A stretch of DNA of 42,136 nucleotides from Curtobacterium sp. HSID17257 (GTDB taxonomy: Bacteria; Actinomycetota; Actinomycetes; Actinomycetales; Microbacteriaceae): NCBI RefSeq assembly GCF_003989515.1, contig NZ_RBLU01000020.1:1-42136 (forward strand). Direction: 5' to 3'. The notes under the pieces were generated by a model. That model was not told the origin of the DNA and did no database searches. It was given only the letters and a program-made list of their open reading frames with translations. Below are positions 36,408 to 42,136 of the stretch, piece after piece (positions within the stretch are counted from its first letter, which is position 1; each line of letters opens with the position of its first letter). A program made the position numbers and the translations under genes.

Positions 36408-36429
36408 GAGTGTCATATAGCGGACACTC
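36408..36429 (+). promoter_or_regulatory. Inverted repeat just before rpoA
   Basis: GAGTGTC (36408-36414) pairs with GACACTC (36423-36429) around ATATAGCG, 19 bases before the rpoA start. The AT-rich loop overlaps a possible -10 (CATATA or TATAGC), so it could be an operator, a promoter or a leader hairpin. Confidence 0.4.
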
Positions 36430-36448
36430 CGCCGAAAGGAATCCCACA

Positions 36449-37441
36449 GTGCTCATTGCACAGCGCCCCACCCTGACCGAGGAGTCGATCTCCGAGTACC
36501 GCTCGCGCTTCGTCATCGAGCCGCTCGAGCCGGGCTTCGGTTACACCCTCGGCAACTCGCTGCGCCGCACGCTCCTCTCCTCGATCCCCGGCGCGGCTGT
36601 CACCAGCATCCGCATCGACGGCGTCCTCCACGAGTTCAGCACCGTCCCCGGTGTCAAGGAAGACGTCACCGAGATCATCCTCAACATCAAGAGCCTCGTC
36701 GTCTCCAGCGAGCACGACGAGCCGATCACCGCGTACCTGCGCAAGCAGGGTGCCGGTCAGGTCACCGCGGCGGACATCTCCGCTCCGGCCGGCGTCGAGA
36801 TCCACAACCCGGACCTCGTCATCGCGACCCTGAACGACACCGCGCGGTTCGAGCTCGAGCTGACGATCGAGCGTGGCCGCGGCTACGTCTCGGCGACGCA
36901 GAACCGTTCCGAGTTCAGCGAGGCCGGGCAGATCCCGATCGACTCGATCTACTCGCCGGTCCTCAAGGTCACCTACCGCGTCGAGGCGACGCGTGCCGGT
37001 GAGCGCACGGACTTCGACCGCCTGGTCGTCGACGTCGAGTCGAAGCCGGCGATCTCGCCGCGCGACGCCATCGCCTCGGCCGGCCGCACGCTGGTCGAGC
37101 TGTTCGGTCTCGCCCGCGAGCTGAACACGGCGGCCGAGGGCATCGAGATCGGCCCCGCGCCGGTCGACGCGGTGCTCTCGAACGAGCTGCAGACCCCGAT
37201 CGAGGACCTCGACCTGTCGGTCCGCAGCTACAACTGCCTCAAGCGGGAGGGCATCAACACGGTGTCCGAGCTCGTCGCCCTGTCGGAGACGCAGCTCATG
37301 AACATCCGCAACTTCGGTCAGAAGTCGGTGGACGAGGTCAAGGACAAGCTCACCGAGCTCGGCCTGTCCCTCAAGGACACCGTCCCCGGATTCGACGGCG
37401 CCCACTTCTACAGCGGGTACGACGAGGACGAGTCCAACTGA
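36449..37441 (+). CDS. rpoA: RNA polymerase alpha subunit
   Basis: 330 aa, normal actinobacterial length. [11 protein letters not shown] start; N-terminal assembly domain with [21 protein letters not shown]-terminal domain with the helix-hairpin-helix [19 protein letters not shown]. The GTG at 36449 has GAAAGGA eight bases upstream; the longer frame from 36410 covers the inverted repeat. rplQ follows after a hairpin. Confidence 0.98.
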   Translation: MLIAQRPTLTEESISEYRSRFVIEPLEPGFGYTLGNSLRRTLLSSIPGAAVTSIRIDGVLHEFSTVPGVKEDVTEIILNIKSLVVSSEHDEPITAYLRKQGAGQVTAADISAPAGVEIHNPDLVIATLNDTARFELELTIERGRGYVSATQNRSEFSEAGQIPIDSIYSPVLKVTYRVEATRAGERTDFDRLVVDVESKPAISPRDAIASAGRTLVELFGLARELNTAAEGIEIGPAPVDAVLSNELQTPIEDLDLSVRSYNCLKREGINTVSELVALSETQLMNIRNFGQKSVDEVKDKLTELGLSLKDTVPGFDGAHFYSGYDEDESN

Positions 37442-37459
37442 CCTCGCGCTGACGCGCAC

Positions 37460-37481
37460 GCGCACCGATGAGTCGGTGCGC
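37460..37481 (+). promoter_or_regulatory. Hairpin between rpoA and rplQ
   Basis: GCGCACCGA (37460-37468) pairs perfectly with TCGGTGCGC (37473-37481), loop TGAG, 26 bases before the rplQ start. No T-tract. Possible attenuator or RNA processing/stability element. Confidence 0.5.
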
Positions 37482-37507
37482 ACCACCATCACCACTGGAG
37501 AACTGAC

Positions 37508-38065
37508 ATGCCGAAGCCCACCAAGGGCCCCCGCCTCGGTGGCGGCCCCGCCCACGAGCGCCTGCTCCTGAGCAACCTCGCCAACGCCCTCTTCACGCAC
37601 GGTCGCATCACGACCACCGAGACGAAGGCCAAGCGCCTGCGTCCCGTCGCCGAGCGTCTCATCACGTTCGCGAAGCGTGGCGACCTGCACGCGCGTCGTC
37701 GTGTGATCGCTCAGCTGCGCGACAAGTCCGTCGTGCACACGCTGTTCACCGAGATCGCCCCGCAGGTCGAGGACCGTCAGGGCGGCTACACCCGCATCAC
37801 GAAGCTCGGCTTCCGCAAGGGTGACAACGCGCCGCTCGCCTCGATCGAGCTCGTCCTCGAGCCGGTGTCCAGCACGCCGGCCCCGGTGACGCGCACCGCG
37901 GCCCCGGCTGCTGCCGCTCCGGCCGAGGAGACCCCGGCCGAGGAGACCCCGGTCGAGTCCACGGAGACGACCGAGGAGTCCGCTCCGGTCGAGGCCGAGA
38001 CCGAGACCCCGGCTGCCGCCGAGGTAGAGGCCGACGCCGAGGCCAAGTCGGACGACGCCAAGTAG
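37508..38065 (+). CDS. rplQ: 50S ribosomal protein L17 with long acidic tail
   Basis: 185 aa. The L17 core ([20 protein letters not shown] to [10 protein letters not shown]) covers residues 1-120. Residues 121-185 are a disordered Ala/Pro/Glu/Thr tail with a tandem AEETP repeat, ending KSDDAK. The ATG at 37508 has TGGAGAACTGAC upstream. It closes the ribosomal cluster, followed by a 16-bp terminator. Confidence 0.96.
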   Translation: MPKPTKGPRLGGGPAHERLLLSNLANALFTHGRITTTETKAKRLRPVAERLITFAKRGDLHARRRVIAQLRDKSVVHTLFTEIAPQVEDRQGGYTRITKLGFRKGDNAPLASIELVLEPVSSTPAPVTRTAAPAAAAPAEETPAEETPVESTETTEESAPVEAETETPAAAEVEADAEAKSDDAK

Positions 38066-38080
38066 GTCCAGCACCACCGC

Positions 38081-38116
38081 ACGGAACCCCCGCGACGCAC
38101 GTCGCGGGGGTTCCGT
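38081..38116 (+). terminator. Terminator after rplQ
   Basis: ACGGAACCCCCGCGAC (38081-38096) pairs perfectly with GTCGCGGGGGTTCCGT (38101-38116), 16 bp with a GCAC loop, 15 bases after the stop. CGTCGTC follows. Confidence 0.88.
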
Positions 38117-38139
38117 CGTCCCTGCGGGGCGCGTGCCGT

Positions 38140-38183
38140 CGGACGGGAGGGTCGGGACGGCGCCGCCACGGGCCTCCCGTCCG
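38140..38183 (+). repeat. Inverted repeat of the GGACGGGAGG family
   Basis: CGGACGGGAGG (38140-38150) and CCTCCCGTCCG (38173-38183) are perfect inverted arms of 11 bases around a GC-rich centre. Each arm resembles the intergenic repeats at 13200-13285 and 33236-33258. Confidence 0.5.
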
Positions 38184-38218
38184 GAGCGCACCCGCGTGCC
38201 CTCCCAGCGTCACCGCCG

Positions 38219-38224
38219 TACGGT
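38219..38224 (+). promoter_or_regulatory. -10 element (TACGGT), near-leaderless
   Basis: TACGGT ends nine bases before the ATG at 38234; no SD is visible. Confidence 0.5.
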
Positions 38225-38233
38225 GATCGCGAC

Positions 38234-39346
38234 ATGGCGAGAGCGGAACGGATCACCGGCGCAGGGCGCCGACTGTGGCGGTGGAGTCGGGACTCCGGCA
38301 CGCAACCGCGGTTGCTGCTCGCCGGCAAGGCGGCACTCGCCGCCACGATCGCGTGGACCCTGGCGAAGTACGCGCCGGGCATCGCCGCCGAGTACCCGTA
38401 CTACGCGCCCCTCGGCGCGATCGTCGCGATGCGCACCACGGTCTTCGCGGGGATCCGCGCCGGTGTCCAGACGCTCGTCGGCATCACCCTCGGCATCCTC
38501 ATCGCCGGGTTCACGATGCTCGTCGGCGACCCCGGGGTCGTCGCGGTCGCGCTCGTCGTCGGTCTGGGCGTCCTGGTGTCCGGGTTCCGGATCCTCGGCG
38601 AGGGGTACTCGTGGGTGCCGATGGCGGCGCTCTTCGTGCTGCTCATCGGCGGCGGCAACGCCGAGGGCTACTCGTTCGCCTACGTCGTGCAGATGGCGAT
38701 CGGCATCGCGATCGGCCTCGCGGTGAACTTCGCGGTGGTGCCGCCGCTGCACTTCTGGGACGCCGAGCGGCGCATCGACCAGGTGAACGGTGTGCTCGCG
38801 CAGCAGCTCGACGACCTGGCCGACGTGCTCGACGAGGGGGAGCCCGACACCGGGGCGTGGGACCGCCAGCAGGAGCGGCTGGACAAGGCGATCGCGGACG
38901 TGCGGGACCGTGTGTCGACGGCGCAGGAGGCCCGCCGGATGAACCCGCGGAGCGTGCTGCGCGGACCGCGGGCACGACTGCAGACCGACGGAGCGCGCTT
39001 CCGGGCGCTCGAGCGCGTGGCCTGGTACACGACCGACCTCACGGAACTGGTCGCCCGGTCGGGGCCCGTCGCGGAGAACCTCGGCCGGCCGGACCCGGCG
39101 TTCGCGGAGCCGTTCGCGGCCGCGCTCCGGAAAGTCGCCTGCGTGGTCCGGGGCGACTGCCCGGAGGACGGTGCCGACGAGTCCATCGCCGACCTCGAAC
39201 GGGCGCTCGACGCCAGTGACGCGGACCCGTCGCAGGTCACGGTGACCTCGAGCGCGATCGTCGCGCTGCGCGGCGTGCTCGAGTCGGAGAAGCGCGCGAC
39301 CGCCGACGTCGACACCTCGACCGGTCCGTCCGGCAGACGCGGCTGA
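38234..39346 (+). CDS. FUSC-like (aromatic acid exporter family) membrane protein
   Basis: 370 aa. About six hydrophobic helices occupy residues 28-175, including YYAPLGAIVAMRTTVFAGIRAG and the GIRAGVQTLVGITLGILIAG stretch typical of the FUSC/ArAE fold. The second half is a soluble, largely helical, acidic domain. Such proteins are believed to export aromatic acids or similar compounds, but the substrate cannot be told here. ATG at 38234 fits the -10 just upstream. It is transcribed toward the BTAD regulator; co-regulation is possible but unproven. Confidence 0.82.
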   Translation: MARAERITGAGRRLWRWSRDSGTQPRLLLAGKAALAATIAWTLAKYAPGIAAEYPYYAPLGAIVAMRTTVFAGIRAGVQTLVGITLGILIAGFTMLVGDPGVVAVALVVGLGVLVSGFRILGEGYSWVPMAALFVLLIGGGNAEGYSFAYVVQMAIGIAIGLAVNFAVVPPLHFWDAERRIDQVNGVLAQQLDDLADVLDEGEPDTGAWDRQQERLDKAIADVRDRVSTAQEARRMNPRSVLRGPRARLQTDGARFRALERVAWYTTDLTELVARSGPVAENLGRPDPAFAEPFAAALRKVACVVRGDCPEDGADESIADLERALDASDADPSQVTVTSSAIVALRGVLESEKRATADVDTSTGPSGRRG

Positions 39347-39389
39347 GTCCCGTCCCGTGCCGTCGTCGCGGTCCGGTGCGGGTCGTCGG

Positions 39390-39395
39390 TAGGAT
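39390..39395 (+). promoter_or_regulatory. -10 element for a leaderless transcript (TAGGAT)
   Basis: TAGGAT ends six bases before the GTG at 39402, the expected geometry for a leaderless start. No SD. Confidence 0.6.
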
Positions 39396-39401
39396 CCGAG
39401 G

Positions 39402-42136
39402 GTGCCCGTCGCGCCCCGTGTCGCCGTCCTCGGACCGGTGTCGGTCGCCGGCCCGGACGGCGCTCCGCTCGTGGTCCCGGGGGCCCTGGCCAGGTCGTTC
39501 CTGACCGCCCTGGTGCTCGCACCCGGCCACACGCTCGGCACCGCGACGCTCATCGACGAGCTCTGGGGCGAGGACCGGTCGAAGGGCGCTCGCGCAGCCC
39601 TGCAGACGCTCGTGTCCCGCCTGCGCCGGACGACGGCCGAGGGAGTCGTCGTGTCGACCAGCACCGGGTACGCACTCGGTGGCGACCCGTCCGACGTCGA
39701 CCTGGTGGCGGCGGAGCGGACGGCGCTCGACCCGGCCGCCGACACCGGCACCGTCCGGGCCGCCCTCGACCGGTGGCGCGGCGCCCCGGGTGTCGACGTC
39801 GACGGGGACCTCGGCGTCGCGCTGGCCGACCGGGCCGCTGCTGCCGAGCACGCGCTGCGTCGACGCCTCGCGGCCCTGCTGTTCGCCGACGGCGACCCGG
39901 CCGCGTCGGCCGCCGCCTGGCTCGCCGAGGTCGACGCCGCGCCCTACGACGACGCGGCCGCCGGTGGAGCGATGCGCGCCCTCGACGCCGACGGGCGCAC
40001 CTCCGAGGCGCTGGCGGTGTTCGCCGCGTACCGGGAACGGTTGGCGGACGGACTCGGGGCCGACCCGTCCGCGGAGCTCGTCCGGCTGAACACGGAACTC
40101 CTCAGGCGATCGACGGCCGTGGAGGGCCACCCCGTCCGGCGCACCGGACTCCGCGCCGCGCCCAACGAGCTCGTCGGACGAGGGGACGACGTCGCCCACG
40201 TCGCCGCACTGCTCGGCGAGCACCGCCTGGTCACGGTGCTCGGACCGGGCGGGCTCGGCAAGACCCGGCTCGCGCAGGCCGTCGCCACCGAGCTGCCCCC
40301 GACCACCGGCGTCATCGTCTGCGAGCTCGCGCCGATCGGCGACGCCGAGGACCTGCTCCCCGCACTCGGCGCCCTGCTCGGGATCGCCGAGGTCCGGACG
40401 GCCCGCATGCTGCAGGACGCGGTGGTCACCGACCTGTGGGCACGGGTGGTCCGGGCCCTCGACGACGGCCCGACCGTGCTCGTGCTCGACAACTGCGAGC
40501 ACCTGCTGCAGGCCGTGGCCCGCTGCACGGCCGACCTGCTCGCCGCCGTGCCCGGGCTGCGGGTGCTCACGACGTCCCGGGCTCCCCTCGCGATCGCCGG
40601 CGAGGTCGTCGCGCCCCTCGGTCCGCTGCCGGTCGAGGCGGACGGGGCCGCCGTCCGGCTGTTCACCGAGCGAGCCCGTGCCGCCCGGCCCGGAGCGGTC
40701 CTGCCGGTCGACGCGGTCCGCCGGATCTGCACCCGGCTCGACGGGTCGCCGCTCGCCATCGAGCTCGCCGCCGCCCGGATCCGCGGCATGTCGGTCGACG
40801 AGGTCGAACGACGACTCGACGACCGTTTCGCCCTCCTGCGGGGTGGTGACCGCAGCGCCCCGGAACGGCACCGCACGCTGCTCGCCGTCATCGAGTGGAG
40901 CTGGCGGCTCCTCGACGAGGGCGCCCAGGACCTGCTGACCCGGCTGGCGCTGTTCCCCGACGGGGTCGCAGTCGACGCCGTCGAGGCGGTGGCCGAGCCC
41001 GCACGGCGCCAGGACGCGCTCGACGACCTCGCCGACCTCGTCGAGCAGTCGCTCGTGCAGCTCGTGGAGACCGAGGGGGAACCGGTCCGCTACCGTCTGC
41101 TCGAGACCGTCCGGGAGTTCGGTGCCGCACGCCTGACGGAGCGGGGCACGACCGAGGACGTCCGCGCGGCGATGACCGCGTGGGGCCGGGAACTGTCGGC
41201 TGCGCGGAACCTGTTCGCGCTGCGGGGGCCGGCGCAGCTCGTCGCCTTCACCGAGGTCCGCCGCGAGGCCGACACCCTCGTCACCCTGCTCCGCTGGGCG
41301 CTCCGGGCCGACGACGTCCCGACGGTCACGCACGTGTTCGCTGCGCTCGGCGGGTACTGGACGCTGCGCGGGCTGCACCGTGAGCTGGTCGGGACGGCGC
41401 CGGACGTCGTCGCCGCCCTGCGCTCGTGCATCCCGGGCCCCGCGGACCGGACCGCCGCGATCGTCGGGCTCGTGCTCTGCGGAGCCACGTCGGCGTTCAC
41501 CGACCTCCGCACCACGGCGCGGTCGATCTCGGGCCTGCGGACCCTGCACGTGACCGGTCGTGCCGAGGACCCGGTCGTCGATGCGCTCGCGACGCTGCTG
41601 CTCTCGATCGGGCGTCCCGAGCAGGGCTTCGCCGAACTGACGCGCCTGCGCGCCGACCCGGACCCCGCCGTGGCGTGCCTCGGCACGATGCTGAGTGCGC
41701 CGCTGGCCGAGAACGCCGGTGACCCCGTCGGGGCCCTGCGGTACGCACGTCGGGCGAAGGAGCTGGCGGTGGCGACGGGTGAGGCCTGGACCACCGGCAC
41801 GGTGGCGGTCACGCTCACCCAGCTGCTCGCCCAGTCCGGCCGCTACGCGGAGTCCCTGGCCGAGGCGGTCAGCGCCCGCGAGCACCTGGAACGCTTCGGC
41901 GCCGACGACGACCTGTACGAGATCGGCTGGACCGTGGGCCTCGCGTCCGCCGCGACCGGGGACGTCGACCGTGCCCGCTCGATCGCAGCGGACCTGCGGC
42001 ACCGGCCTGCGGCTGGCCGCGGGGGCTTCGAGGACCGTGGACTCATCGCGGTGCTCGCGGTCGCGATCACGGCCGAGTGCGACCGCCACGAGGGGCACCT
42101 CGACGCGGCGGCGGCCGGGTACACCGAGGCGTGGGA
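39402..42136 (+). CDS. BTAD/NB-ARC transcriptional regulator, AfsR/SARP-like (3' end outside window)
   Basis: At least 911 codons, open to the window edge. Residues 5-90 are an OmpR-like winged helix (RVAVLGPVSVAGPDG, ATLIDELWGED, LQTLVSRLRR, TGYAL); residues about 95-235 are a bacterial transcriptional activator domain (LRRRLAALLFADGD, YRERLADGLGADPSAEL). An NTPase follows with Walker A GPGGLGKT at 281-288, Walker B LVLDNCEH with Asp363, and TTSRAPL. The C-terminal part is helical and TPR-like. This architecture belongs to signal-integrating activators often tied to secondary metabolism; the target is unknown. GTG at 39402 is chosen from the -10 directly upstream. A long open frame on the opposite strand is a codon-bias shadow. 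Confidence 0.9.
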   Translation, partial: MPVAPRVAVLGPVSVAGPDGAPLVVPGALARSFLTALVLAPGHTLGTATLIDELWGEDRSKGARAALQTLVSRLRRTTAEGVVVSTSTGYALGGDPSDVDLVAAERTALDPAADTGTVRAALDRWRGAPGVDVDGDLGVALADRAAAAEHALRRRLAALLFADGDPAASAAAWLAEVDAAPYDDAAAGGAMRALDADGRTSEALAVFAAYRERLADGLGADPSAELVRLNTELLRRSTAVEGHPVRRTGLRAAPNELVGRGDDVAHVAALLGEHRLVTVLGPGGLGKTRLAQAVATELPPTTGVIVCELAPIGDAEDLLPALGALLGIAEVRTARMLQDAVVTDLWARVVRALDDGPTVLVLDNCEHLLQAVARCTADLLAAVPGLRVLTTSRAPLAIAGEVVAPLGPLPVEADGAAVRLFTERARAARPGAVLPVDAVRRICTRLDGSPLAIELAAARIRGMSVDEVERRLDDRFALLRGGDRSAPERHRTLLAVIEWSWRLLDEGAQDLLTRLALFPDGVAVDAVEAVAEPARRQDALDDLADLVEQSLVQLVETEGEPVRYRLLETVREFGAARLTERGTTEDVRAAMTAWGRELSAARNLFALRGPAQLVAFTEVRREADTLVTLLRWALRADDVPTVTHVFAALGGYWTLRGLHRELVGTAPDVVAALRSCIPGPADRTAAIVGLVLCGATSAFTDLRTTARSISGLRTLHVTGRAEDPVVDALATLLLSIGRPEQGFAELTRLRADPDPAVACLGTMLSAPLAENAGDPVGALRYARRAKELAVATGEAWTTGTVAVTLTQLLAQSGRYAESLAEAVSAREHLERFGADDDLYEIGWTVGLASAATGDVDRARSIAADLRHRPAAGRGGFEDRGLIAVLAVAITAECDRHEGHLDAAAAGYTEAW

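Noticed and set aside
39237..42098. 953-codon open frame on the minus strand across the BTAD regulator
   Set aside because: It is the codon-bias antisense shadow of the plus-strand gene: its translation is Arg/Gly/Asp-rich with no family motif, while the plus strand shows clear BTAD and P-loop motifs.

Overview
The window is high-GC bacterial DNA with Shine-Dalgarno-led genes, frequent GTG/TTG starts and TGATG/GTGA gene overlaps. Ribosomal protein sequences and gene order (str, S10, spc and alpha segments nearly contiguous; secY-adk-map; infA-rpmJ-rpsM-rpsK-rpoA-rplQ) point to an actinobacterium. I infer the family Microbacteriaceae, possibly Curtobacterium; this is inference, as no database search was run.

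Left part (1-10.7 kb): a type IV pilus-like operon, pilT (start outside the window), pilC, a major pilin, three prepilin-like or PilX-like minor components, a prepilin peptidase, then pilM-pilN-pilO. Most junctions overlap by 1-4 bases, so translation is coupled. A perfect hairpin after the pilin gene may set pilin above the minor components. No outer-membrane secretin genes are seen, as expected for a Gram-positive.

10.8-13.2 kb: three membrane proteins of unknown function (one CBU_0592-like with a repeated charged tail, one four-helix protein, one single-pass protein), at least one of which looks leaderless.

13.3-38.1 kb: the translation super-cluster. The str operon (rpsL, rpsG, fusA, tuf) has a clear promoter and a structured leader. 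Between tuf and rpsJ sit a type IB DNA topoisomerase, a DarT-like (DUF4433) protein and a 767-base gene-free stretch with repeats. Then come S10 (rpsJ to rpsQ) and spc (rplN to rplO) genes, secY-adk-map, a convergent LytR-CpsA-Psr gene, and infA to rplQ. The S14 gene usually found between rplE and rpsH is absent; three consecutive hairpins occupy that place. A clean three-way-junction fold lies upstream of rpsM. Perfect hairpins lacking long T-tracts mark almost every segment boundary.

38.2 kb to the end: a FUSC-like membrane protein and a large BTAD/NB-ARC (AfsR/SARP-type) regulator that runs off the window.

The most promising leads for something undescribed are the structured RNA in place of rpsN, the three-way-junction leader of rpsM, the orphan DarT-like protein with a zinc-knuckle-like N-terminus, and the minor pilin carrying a prealbumin-like domain.
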